A DNA stretch of 19,685 bases from CAZMBI01 sp964564675 (GTDB lineage Bacteria; Pseudomonadota; Alphaproteobacteria; Rickettsiales; UBA3002), in contig CAZMBI010000023.1 in assembly GCA_964564675.1 (NCBI GenBank), forward strand, positions 1 to 19,685, given 5' to 3'. A program made the translations under genes and the position numbers. This document shows, in pieces, positions 1 to 6,561 of this stretch; within the stretch, counting starts at the first letter, position 1, and each line of letters starts with the position of its first letter. Under the pieces are notes generated by a model. The model did no database searches, was not told the origin of the DNA, and saw only the letters and a list, made by a program, of their open reading frames with translations.

Positions 1-91
1 TGGCGGAGAGAGAGGGATTCGAACCCTCGAAGGGGGATTGCCCCTTACTCCCTTAGCAGGGGAGCGCCTTCGACCACTCGGCCACCTCTCC
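1..91 (-). tRNA. tRNA-Ser (anticodon GCT)
   Basis: On the minus strand this folds as a class II tRNA with a long variable arm. The acceptor stem GGAGAGG pairs with TCTCTCC (one G-T pair), followed by discriminator G and an encoded CCA at the window edge (bases 1-3). The anticodon loop is CTGCTAA (53-59), giving GCT, which reads AGC/AGU serine codons. The T arm contains GGTTCGAATCC. The 5' end is placed at 91 from the acceptor pairing. The gene reads out of the window. Confidence 0.95.
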
Positions 92-317
92 GCAACGCAT
101 GGATATGCGCCTAAAGATTAAGAGACAAACCAGAAACGGCGGATAAAATCAAGTGGCGATGCCACATGCGTCGTCTGCGGCTGCGTGTTCGCGTTGCCGA
201 CCCGCCTGCTGCGGGCGTCGGGCCGGGTAAAAGGCACACCGTCTCAGTGGTGTGCGCCGAAAAGTGATTGCAAAACCGCCTTATCCGCGTAGTCTTTGCT
301 CACAATCTGAAGAAACA
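92..317. other. spacer upstream of lepB with two inverted repeats
   Basis: This 226-base stretch between tRNA-Ser and lepB has no convincing gene. It holds a GC-rich imperfect hairpin, CCGACCCGC (197-205) against GCGGGCGTCGG (211-221), and a 7-bp inverted repeat, GCACACC (234-240) with GGTGTGC (249-255). Neither is followed by a T tract, so neither is a clear terminator. A GTG at 252 would extend lepB by 22 residues, but it lies in the right arm of the second hairpin and precedes a non-conserved, polar stretch. I therefore do not use it as the start. The lepB and tRNA promoters must lie here, but I see no strong -35/-10 pair. Confidence 0.4.
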
Positions 318-1097
318 ATGCCGCTGCTGTCCAAACACACCGCCAGAGAAGAACAAACCCGCGTCGAATCAGCGTGGGAGACGCTGCGTACGCTGATTTA
401 TGCCATCCTGCTTGCCCTGCTATTCAGAAGCCTGCTGTTTGAGCCGTTTCACATCCCTTCGGGCTCCATGCGTTCCACCCTGCTGGAGGGGGATTATATC
501 TTCGTGTCCAAATATGCCTATGGCTACAGCCGCTATTCCTTCCCGTTCGGTGCGGCGGTGGACTATTTCGACGGCCGCCTCTGGCAGAGTCAGCCCGAAC
601 GCGGCGATGTCGCTGTGTTTCGCCTGCCTAGCGACACCTCCATCGATTACATCAAGCGCATTATCGGCCTGCCGGGCGATACCATTCAGGTGAAGGACGG
701 GCGGTTGCTTTTAAACGGTGAGGCGGTCACGCGCAAGCAGGTGAAGGACTATGCGTTTCATGCCGGTGGCATCGAAAAACGCATCACCCGCTACCGTGAA
801 ACGCTGCCGAACGGCGAAAGTTTTCACACGCTGGATGAAACGCAGTTCGGCGAAGTCGATTACACCGAAAAATATACCGTGCCCAAGAAGCATTATTTCG
901 TGATGGGCGACAATCGTGATAATTCGATCGACAGCCGCTACAACCGGCAGGTCGGGTTTATTCCGGCGGAAAACCTGATCGGCCGCGCCGAGATTGTGCT
1001 GTTTTCGATTGATAAACACGTCAATTTTGCCTTTTGGGAATTCTGGAAATATCCTTATATGTTCCGCAGCGGACGGTTTGTGCTTGAGATTGAATAA
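318..1097 (+). CDS. lepB: signal peptidase I
   Basis: This is leader peptidase I, the inner-membrane serine protease that removes signal peptides from secreted proteins at the periplasmic face. From the ATG at 318 the protein has 259 residues. A single N-terminal membrane anchor (about 23-41) is followed by box B with PSGSM, giving nucleophile Ser50. The box D motif KRIIGLPGD gives general base Lys113, and box E is GDNRDNSIDSR at about 197-207. Only one anchor is present, as is usual in alphaproteobacteria (E. coli LepB has two). The start at 318 is preferred over GTG 252 because it places the anchor at the usual distance from the N terminus. The ribosome site before it is weak (GAAGAAAC). 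The stop codon overlaps the rnc start, so the two are translationally coupled. Confidence 0.96.
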   Translation: MPLLSKHTAREEQTRVESAWETLRTLIYAILLALLFRSLLFEPFHIPSGSMRSTLLEGDYIFVSKYAYGYSRYSFPFGAAVDYFDGRLWQSQPERGDVAVFRLPSDTSIDYIKRIIGLPGDTIQVKDGRLLLNGEAVTRKQVKDYAFHAGGIEKRITRYRETLPNGESFHTLDETQFGEVDYTEKYTVPKKHYFVMGDNRDNSIDSRYNRQVGFIPAENLIGRAEIVLFSIDKHVNFAFWEFWKYPYMFRSGRFVLEIE

Positions 1098-1774
1098 TGG
1101 CGGAAGCAGACGCATTGGCAGGAGCAACCTGGAATGATTATCGTGAGTCGGTGCTTGTCAAACAGGCGCTGACCCATCCCTCCTGCGCTCAGCTCAAAGA
1201 CGGCGCGCCGCATAATAATCAACGGCTGGAGTTTCTGGGCGATGCCGTGCTTGGCATGGTGATTGCCGAGATGTTGTATGATCTGTATCCCCAGGAACAG
1301 GAAGGCGAGCTGGCGCGGCGGCTGTCGGCGCTGGTCTGCGGGCCGGTACTGGTCGATATCGCCCGAAAGATTGGCCTCGGCGAGGCGCTGATTATTTCCG
1401 ACAGCGAGGAACAGCACGATGGCCGCAACAACCCCTCCAACCTGGAGGATGCGTGCGAGGCGCTGATCGGCGCGCTATATCTCGATGGCGGGCTGGATGC
1501 GGCACGGCAGTTCATCTATCAGCACTGGTATGAGCTGGCCCAATCGGTCACCCAGGCGCCCAAAGACCCCAAAACCGCACTGCAGGAATGGGCGCAGGCG
1601 CGCGGCCTGCCGCTGCCGGGCTATCGCGTCATCCGCGAGGAGGGGCCGGCCCATGCCCCGCGCTTTACGGTGCAGGTCAGTCTGCCGGGCTATGGCGAGG
1701 CCGAGGCCGAAGCCTCCGCCAAACGCCACGCCGAGCGCGAAGCGGCGGAAAAGCTGCTGGCGGCGCTGGCTTAG
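1097..1774 (+). CDS. rnc: ribonuclease III
   Basis: RNase III cleaves double-stranded RNA and processes the rRNA precursor and structured mRNAs in the cytoplasm. The 225-residue product has family-typical length. The signature NQRLEFLGDAV lies at 41-51 with catalytic acids Glu45 and Asp49. The second acidic cluster EDACEALIGALYLDGG gives Asp118 and Glu121. A C-terminal double-stranded RNA-binding domain covers about 157-225 (DPKTALQEW at its start, AKRHAEREAAEKLL in the last helix). The position of E. coli Glu38 is Gln42 here, a residue that is not strictly required in the family. The start ATG shares its A with the lepB stop (TAATG), which fixes the start. The gene ends three bases before the stop codon of the opposing ELM1-like gene, with no visible terminator between them. 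Confidence 0.96.
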   Translation: MAEADALAGATWNDYRESVLVKQALTHPSCAQLKDGAPHNNQRLEFLGDAVLGMVIAEMLYDLYPQEQEGELARRLSALVCGPVLVDIARKIGLGEALIISDSEEQHDGRNNPSNLEDACEALIGALYLDGGLDAARQFIYQHWYELAQSVTQAPKDPKTALQEWAQARGLPLPGYRVIREEGPAHAPRFTVQVSLPGYGEAEAEASAKRHAEREAAEKLLAALA

Positions 1775-1777
1775 GGC

Positions 1778-3118
1778 TCACCGCTCTGGGATCCTATCGG
1801 TCGGGGTTTTTATTCTCTGATCAGGCATGACGCTATCGCTCACCCAGTTACCTGGCGCGTCGTTTGCGGGCGTTTTTCCGTTAGCTTGCCTGGCGGTGGA
1901 CCGTTCGCCGTGCCAGGCGCGCCAGGCTTCGGTCGCCAGAGTGCCAATAGCCGAGGCCGAATTGATCGGTGCCGTGATTTTTGGTTCATTGTTGATCTCG
2001 CCCATCCCGTTGAGCGAATCCATTACCTTTTGGTATGCCGACAACACCGTATTCTCGGCCTGTGCGCCGCATCTGACTACCTGTCGTAATTGATCGTTCG
2101 ATAAATCCGTATTCGTGGGAATGTCGTCCGCGTCTTGGGCCAGCTCTTTCAACAGTGTGGGTGGAATATAGACGTAAATCGGTTTTCCGAGGCGCGTTGC
2201 GAATTCATTAACGTCATTTTTGCGATCCGCCGTCATCATATCGGCAAGGGTGGAAAGCGAATCACCATATAACACAAGCCGGTCGGCGAGTTTGAGTATG
2301 GTCTTATAAGGGTTTTCGGATTTATCGCCCTGCCGCGTCCGGAATGCACCGAAATCAAACAGCTTGCAGCGGGTTTCATACGCTTCCCCTGATTCCGCTT
2401 GTAGCCGGGATTTAAATATTTCGAATGCGGATTGAGCCGATTCTGTGCGATGGGTACGCGGCGAAGAACTGATCATCAAGGCGCCGCCTTCTCTGACGAT
2501 TTGACCCAGCCGTTCGGCCAGGTCTTCGGCGGCCGCTTCATCCATCTCGCCGAGCATCACACCGTAAAGCGGCATCATTTCTTGCCACGCCTCGTTTCGC
2601 AGCGTCTTGTATTGCAATTCCTGTCGCGGACGATCTTTGTTGATTTTTTCGGCGCTGAGCCGTGAAGGTACACTTTGATAATAATGCACTTTATCAGGAG
2701 CGATCCCGCTTTTCTGCCCGGCCTCGCGCTGCCATTCAAAGCGTACGCAATGCTCGCAGATATCATCGAGTTCGTGCTCGAACTCCCGCTGGATCGGCGG
2801 CGTCAGATAAATACGGTAAGTCTTTCCTTTGGATAGTTCGCCCATCTGGCGCAGGTGATGAAAGGGCGGCTCGCGCTGTGAGGTGCCGTCATCGATATAG
2901 ATGTCCGGAAAGCCGACTTCGCTGAGGGGTCTTACTTCTTCCTGACCTTTACGGTAATCGTAGAATGTGACCGTTTCAGAGTCGAATGACGTAACGATGT
3001 TGTAATCGGCATTAATCGCACGCGCTATGGCCCGGCGATTATTGAAATCGCCGCCCATATTCGCATCCCGCTGCACCCACACCGTCGGCTTGGTTTCGTT
3101 AGTAAGAGAGGGTCCCAT
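1778..3118 (-). CDS. ELM1-like (Mito_fiss_Elm1 family) putative glycosyltransferase-fold protein
   Basis: The 446-residue product resembles the bacterial ELM1/GtrOC1-like family (formerly DUF1022). The N terminus TVWVQRDANMGGDFNNRRAI fits the family opening of V-W-V, a Gly-rich turn and an N-x-x-A-I helix. Residues 185-223 (YGVMLGE ... GGALMISSSPRTHR) match the segment usually read as GGSLMxTTSRRT. Residues 269-316 (NPYKTILKLADRLVLYGDS, then TRLGKPIYVY) match NPY...LADxxVxxxDSxSM...TGKPxYV. The last ~90 residues are polar and not recognised. The ATG at 3118 is chosen because the open frame upstream runs into era and is non-homologous in character. A weak AGCCAGG precedes it. The bacterial function is unsettled: plant ELM1 affects mitochondrial fission, while the fold suggests a GT-B-like sugar transferase. 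It is divergent from era. Confidence 0.6.
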   Translation of the reverse strand: MGPSLTNETKPTVWVQRDANMGGDFNNRRAIARAINADYNIVTSFDSETVTFYDYRKGQEEVRPLSEVGFPDIYIDDGTSQREPPFHHLRQMGELSKGKTYRIYLTPPIQREFEHELDDICEHCVRFEWQREAGQKSGIAPDKVHYYQSVPSRLSAEKINKDRPRQELQYKTLRNEAWQEMMPLYGVMLGEMDEAAAEDLAERLGQIVREGGALMISSSPRTHRTESAQSAFEIFKSRLQAESGEAYETRCKLFDFGAFRTRQGDKSENPYKTILKLADRLVLYGDSLSTLADMMTADRKNDVNEFATRLGKPIYVYIPPTLLKELAQDADDIPTNTDLSNDQLRQVVRCGAQAENTVLSAYQKVMDSLNGMGEINNEPKITAPINSASAIGTLATEAWRAWHGERSTARQANGKTPANDAPGNWVSDSVMPDQRIKTPTDRIPER

Positions 3119-3171
3119 CCTGGCTCTTTTATTTTGACATACGGAGTATATCCGGGCTTGATGGCCGTTTG

Positions 3172-3189
3172 ATGACGGTACGGTGACAA
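3172..3189 (-). promoter_or_regulatory. candidate response-regulator box (11-bp direct repeat)
   Basis: On the minus strand this reads TTGTCAC-CGTA-CCGTCAT. It consists of two 7-mers sharing GTCA, 11 bp apart, the architecture of Pho boxes and other OmpR/PhoB-family sites. It lies in the 75-bp divergent spacer between the ELM1-like gene and era, touching the era start region. A TTGACA hexamer at 3134-3139 on the plus strand has no good -10 partner. This is a pattern match only. Confidence 0.3.
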
Positions 3190-3193
3190 TTGC

Positions 3194-4141
3194 ATGACAC
3201 GCTGTGGTTATATCGCCTTGCTGGGAGCGCCCAATGCGGGAAAGTCCACCCTGCTCAACCGGCTGGTCGGGCAGAAGCTGGCGATTGTCACGCCCAGGGC
3301 GCAGACAACCCGCAACCGCATCACCGGCGCCGTGATGCACGGCCAGGCGCAGCTGATTTTTGTCGATGTGCCGGGCGTATTTTCGCCGCCCGATGCCAGG
3401 CCGTTTGAGCGGGCGATGGTTGAGACCGCCTGGCGCGGCGCGGCCGAGGCCGATATGGTGGCGGTGGTCATCGATGCGCGACGCGGAATCACGGAGGAAG
3501 ACGAGCTGATACTGGAAAAACTCCAGTATATCCGCCCTCAGCCTGATCCTGTTCCCAAGGGAGAAGGCAGCGCGTCAGCATCGGCTGAGGGCTGCCACGC
3601 ACTCCTCATTCTCAACAAGATCGATCTGGTGGATAAGGCGCATCTGCTGAAACTGACTGCCGAGCTGAACGCGCGGCTCGCCTTTGCCCATACTTTTATG
3701 GTCTCCGCGCTCAACGGCGATGGCGTAGCGGATATTGCCGCTTATGCCGCCGAGCATTTGCCCGAGGGGCCGTATCTATTTCCCGAGGATTATCTCACCG
3801 ACCTGCCGCAGCGCCTGATTGCCTCGGAAATCACGCGTGAGCAGTTGTTCCTGCGCCTGCGTGAAGAACTGCCCTATGCCCTGACCGTGGAAACCGAGCA
3901 ATGGGAGGAAAAAGCCGACGGCAGCCTGCATATCCATCAGGTCATTGTGGTTGAGCGGGAAGGGCAGAAGGGCATTATTCTGGGTAAGCGCGGGGCGATG
4001 CTCAAAACCATCGGCCAGGCGGCGCGCGAGGAAATCGGCCGCCTGTGGGGGGTGAAGGCGCACCTGTTTTTATTTGTTAAAGTGCGCAGTGAATGGAAGT
4101 CCGATCCCGAGCGCTACCGCTATCTGGGGCTGGAGCGTTAA
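3194..4141 (+). CDS. era: GTPase Era
   Basis: Era is an essential GTPase that binds the 3' end of 16S rRNA and assists 30S ribosome maturation. The 315-residue product has G1 GAPNAGKS (11-18) and TTRNRITG (switch I region, about 38-45). It has G3 DVPG (58-61, where most Era proteins have DTPG), G4 NKID (141-144) and G5 SAL (171-173). The C-terminal KH domain has GxxG loop ILGKRG at 262-267. Residues 114-133 (PQPDPVPKGEGSASASAEGC region) are an extra low-complexity insertion just before G4, encoded by a palindromic DNA element. This accounts for most of the excess over the usual ~300 residues. The ATG at 3194 is supported by the conserved GYIALLGAPNAGKS start. No strong ribosome site precedes it. 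It follows lepB and rnc but is separated from them by the opposing ELM1-like gene. Confidence 0.95.
   Translation: MTRCGYIALLGAPNAGKSTLLNRLVGQKLAIVTPRAQTTRNRITGAVMHGQAQLIFVDVPGVFSPPDARPFERAMVETAWRGAAEADMVAVVIDARRGITEEDELILEKLQYIRPQPDPVPKGEGSASASAEGCHALLILNKIDLVDKAHLLKLTAELNARLAFAHTFMVSALNGDGVADIAAYAAEHLPEGPYLFPEDYLTDLPQRLIASEITREQLFLRLREELPYALTVETEQWEEKADGSLHIHQVIVVEREGQKGIILGKRGAMLKTIGQAAREEIGRLWGVKAHLFLFVKVRSEWKSDPERYRYLGLER
3534..3592 (+). repeat. palindromic element inserted in frame within era
   Basis: The outer arms GCCCTCAGCC (3534-3543) and GGCTGAGGGC (3583-3592) are perfectly complementary. The stem continues inward with TGATCCTG against CAGCATC, interrupted by a bulge. The centre is a small hairpin TTCCC-AA-GGGAGAA. 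The layout CCCTC...TTCCC-GGGAGAAGG-AGC-GCG...GAGGG parallels the intergenic element at 19537-19618. The 59 bases encode residues 114-133 of Era, which have no counterpart in typical Era proteins. Confidence 0.7.
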
Positions 4142-4209
4142 CGCGCGGTCGCCAGCTAATCACCTGTTAAAGAACACTCTCTTGCCAAATCTTCACGCGG
4201 TATGCCGGT

Positions 4210-4227
4210 TCGTCACACAGCCGTCAC
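4210..4227 (+). promoter_or_regulatory. candidate PhoB-like direct repeat upstream of 4312 gene
   Basis: The sequence TCGTCAC-ACAG-CCGTCAC has two 7-mers with an 11-bp period. It sits 41 bp upstream of the -10 hexamer at 4268-4273. Spacing and GTCA core resemble Pho boxes (CTGTCAY repeats with 4-bp spacers), and the position suits an activator of the 4312 promoter. The match to the Pho consensus is partial. Confidence 0.35.
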
Positions 4228-4264
4228 AGTGGTTAATATTTATATAGATAAAATTTTAGATATT

Positions 4265-4273
4265 TGCTATAAT
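4265..4273 (+). promoter_or_regulatory. extended -10 promoter for the 4312 gene
   Basis: TGCTATAAT is a perfect TGn-TATAAT extended -10 in an AT-rich stretch (4233-4290) unlike the surrounding GC-rich coding DNA. No good -35 lies 17 bases upstream, as is common for extended -10 promoters. It would start transcription near 4280, giving a leader of about 30 bases before ATG 4312. Confidence 0.55.
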
Positions 4274-4311
4274 GTCATTAAACAGTAACAAAACGACGGA
4301 AAGAGAAAGCG

Positions 4312-5430
4312 ATGCGGGAAGCGGTAAGCCGCGCGCCCGGCTCGGGCGTTCCGCCCGGCATGCTGGCCGATAACTGGCTACAGGCCACACGCGCGGTGGA
4401 TCACGAAAAAGCAGAGCACGCCTTCGGCTGGCATCACGAGCCGGACGCGGAGTTGGCCTACTATTTCGCCGAGGCCGAGCAGGTGGCGGCCGTGCTCAAC
4501 CAGCTCGCCTGGGCTATCCCCAAACCCAATGACGCCTACGCCGCGCAGGAAATTCAGAGCCTGCTGCGGCCGTCTTATATTCGCGACAAGCTCAAGGAGT
4601 GCAATGGCGATCCGCAGGAGGTTGCCGCCATCATCATGGCACAGGCCAACCGGGTGATGGACCAGGCCTATGAGCGTACGACAATCTTCTGGGACGCTAT
4701 GTATGGCGACAGCGGCACGTCGGTACGCAAACTAACGAGCCGTAAACAATTTTTGATACAGGAGTTTTTCGGCTTCGGCAGGGACGAGGAGCCGGGCGCG
4801 GACGACGTTCGAGCGGTGGAAGCCAGACTCGGCGCGCTTGAAGACCGGCTGTGCCGTCTCGGTGAGGGCGAGCATCTGGATATATATGATTTGCGGCGTA
4901 TGGGGATTTATGCCGACGGCTATGACAGCTGGCGTATTATGCTCGGTGAGGACCGCGGCGCCCGTATTGACCCGCGAACGCTGCGCTTATCCGGTGTGCA
5001 GCGCATGGCGGCCGGAGCAGAGGAATATCTGGCGTTTACCTGGCGATCGGTAGCAAGCATCAGCGACGGCGCGCTCTCGTTCGGGCGCAGCATCACTCAG
5101 CGTTTCAGCGAGGGGTCGGATTTCGTGGCGCGGTTTGCCGGTGATATGGCCAAGATGGCCGGGGCGCTCGATGATATGAGCGAGGCGGAAGTGGAAGCTC
5201 TGCAGGCTGAGGAGGCGCGCCAACTGGCTGCCGAGCAGGAGCGGAAGCGCGTTGAGCTGGCCCGCGCCCGACGTGAGGCGCAGGATGTCGCGCACGGGCT
5301 TGACGGATGCAAACTGGCCGATGGCTGCGAGCCGGTGGTCGGCGCGCTTGATCCGTTTTCGTCCAACCCGGCGCTGCTGCAAGGCGCCGGCCAGCAACGG
5401 CAATGGCTGCAGCCGTTGCGGGCCGCTTAA
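4312..5430 (+). CDS. hypothetical protein, largely helical, first gene of unknown three-gene block
   Basis: I do not recognise this 372-residue protein. It has no signal peptide or clear membrane segment. Residues 40-140 look helical (AYYFAEAEQVAAVLNQL, EVAAIIMAQANRVMDQAYERT). The middle (about 180-215) contains LDIYDLRRMGIYADGYDSWRIMLG. Residues 275-325 are a highly charged, Ala/Glu/Arg-rich probable coiled coil (EAEVEALQAEEARQLAAEQERKR...). The last 45 residues contain two cysteines close together (DGCKLADGCEP). The start ATG follows a purine-rich GGAAAGAGAAAGCG. It has its own promoter signals at 4210-4273, and AT-rich DNA flanks it on both sides. The next two genes are also unknown and on the same strand, which suggests an acquired or lineage-specific cassette. 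No function is assigned. Confidence 0.8.
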   Translation: MREAVSRAPGSGVPPGMLADNWLQATRAVDHEKAEHAFGWHHEPDAELAYYFAEAEQVAAVLNQLAWAIPKPNDAYAAQEIQSLLRPSYIRDKLKECNGDPQEVAAIIMAQANRVMDQAYERTTIFWDAMYGDSGTSVRKLTSRKQFLIQEFFGFGRDEEPGADDVRAVEARLGALEDRLCRLGEGEHLDIYDLRRMGIYADGYDSWRIMLGEDRGARIDPRTLRLSGVQRMAAGAEEYLAFTWRSVASISDGALSFGRSITQRFSEGSDFVARFAGDMAKMAGALDDMSEAEVEALQAEEARQLAAEQERKRVELARARREAQDVAHGLDGCKLADGCEPVVGALDPFSSNPALLQGAGQQRQWLQPLRAA

Positions 5431-5562
5431 TATATGGTCATTCGTGCGCGGAATGACTAAAAGTATTCATGCTGTGCATATGTTATTATCACAGTATACA
5501 GTCAAATATTGATTAATTACCATATACTTATCACTTATATTCATTAAATTGTAATACAATTA
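5431..5562. other. AT-rich spacer after the 4312 gene
   Basis: This stretch is markedly AT-rich compared with the flanking genes and carries no ORF. It probably holds the promoter for the 5644 gene, since the structured leader starts at about 5563. Several TATA-like hexamers are present (for example TACAAT near 5555). None has a convincing -35 at 17 bp, so I do not assign a start site. Confidence 0.4.
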
Positions 5563-5638
5563 ACCCCTGTTTTTATGATATCGTTACTTGAGAGCAACAA
5601 ATAACTAAGTCTCAAATAATGAGGTAAAAAACAGGGGT
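5563..5638 (+). promoter_or_regulatory. structured 5' leader that pairs with the ribosome binding site of the 5644 gene
   Basis: ACCCCTGTTTTT (5563-5574) is exactly complementary to AAAAACAGGGGT (5627-5638). The right arm contains AGGGG (5634-5637 plus the A before it), the only Shine-Dalgarno-like sequence, six bases before ATG 5644. The 52-base loop holds a second nested inverted repeat, TTGAGA (5588-5593) with TCTCAA (5610-5615). In RNA the outer stem would hide the ribosome site, as in RNA thermosensors, riboswitch expression platforms or autoregulated leaders. It matches no riboswitch class that I recognise. Confidence 0.55.
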
Positions 5639-5643
5639 AAGTT

Positions 5644-6519
5644 ATGGCAGATATGACAGCCTCGCGCCGGGAAGTGCTAAAGACCCGGCAAAATGATCAG
5701 GCGCTGGACCAGTTTTTATGGAACAGTGACGCACAAATCTGGCAACGCGCCGAAACGCTTTCGGCGAAGGCGCGCACGGAAGTGTTGGATGTATGGGCGA
5801 CGGATCGGGCAACCCGGGAAGTAAACGGCTGGTCTGATACATGGCGTAAAGTAAAAAGTTTTACGCACGGCGTGGTGCGCGGCACGTTTGTTGGCCTGTT
5901 CGGCGAACATATCAAAGCGGCACGCGATGCCGGCTTGCACACTATCAACAACGACTGGGGCAAACCTTATGATGCGGCGCTGGCCTATCACCGCGCCGTT
6001 AACGCCACGTTGGCCCAGGAGGAAGGCGGCTTAAACAGCACGGGCATGATCACCGGCTTCGGCTCGCAGATACTGGTGCCGGCGTTAAGTATTTCCGGTA
6101 CGACTGCAGCCTCGGCCAATGCGACTACGAAAGCGCTACAGGCGGCCAATATAGCCGAAAAAGCCAAGACCGTGAGTTTCACCGCGCTGCAGGGGCCGAT
6201 TTATCTGGTGCCGCTGGCTGGCACGCGGCTTGGCAATATGACGCGTATCGGCGCCACCGATGCCGCGGCATATGGCACTGTGGGCTATGCGCTAAGCGAC
6301 GGGGATTATTATCGCACCACCGACAGTATGATTGACGGCGCCATATTAGGCACGGCGATTGGCGGTATCGTGCCGCCGCTGCGCACGGCGCGCGGCATGC
6401 TGCGAGCGAGGGCGGTCGCGGCTGAAGCGGATGAAATTTCTGCTGCCGCCTCTTTGCCGGCGGTGCCGGCCAGACCGCAGGCTGCGGCTCAGCCAACCGC
6501 CCCCGGTGTTTCCCCCTAA
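5644..6519 (+). CDS. hypothetical protein with Gly/Ala-rich hydrophobic segments (phage internal-virion-protein-like pattern)
   Basis: The 291-residue product is not recognised by name. The N-terminal 120 residues are charged and helical. They are followed by hydrophobic, Gly/Ala/Ser-rich segments at about 133-160 (GMITGFGSQILVPALSISGT), 179-215 and 228-245 (DSMIDGAILGTAIGGIVPPL). The C-terminal ~40 residues are Ala/Pro-rich and probably disordered. The order of a ...LVPLAG... segment, an Ala/Gly 'AAYGTVGYALSDGDY' stretch and D-x-x-I-D-G-A-I-L-G-x-A-I-G-G resembles membrane-active regions in large internal or ejected proteins of tailed phages. That is a pattern resemblance, not a demonstrated homology. 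The start is fixed by AGGGG at good spacing, which lies in an inverted repeat. The next gene begins 42 bases after the stop, so the two are likely co-transcribed. Confidence 0.8.
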   Translation: MADMTASRREVLKTRQNDQALDQFLWNSDAQIWQRAETLSAKARTEVLDVWATDRATREVNGWSDTWRKVKSFTHGVVRGTFVGLFGEHIKAARDAGLHTINNDWGKPYDAALAYHRAVNATLAQEEGGLNSTGMITGFGSQILVPALSISGTTAASANATTKALQAANIAEKAKTVSFTALQGPIYLVPLAGTRLGNMTRIGATDAAAYGTVGYALSDGDYYRTTDSMIDGAILGTAIGGIVPPLRTARGMLRARAVAAEADEISAAASLPAVPARPQAAAQPTAPGVSP

Positions 6520-6561
6520 CCCAACCACGTATTGTTTAACCATTGACCCAAGGAGAGCATG

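Noticed and set aside
252..317. GTG start extending lepB by 22 residues
   Set aside because: It starts in a hairpin arm and lacks a ribosome site. The added residues are not signal-peptidase-like.
3119..3340. upstream extension of the ELM1-like frame
   Set aside because: It would overlap the first 147 bases of era on the other strand. The conserved family start lies just after ATG 3118.
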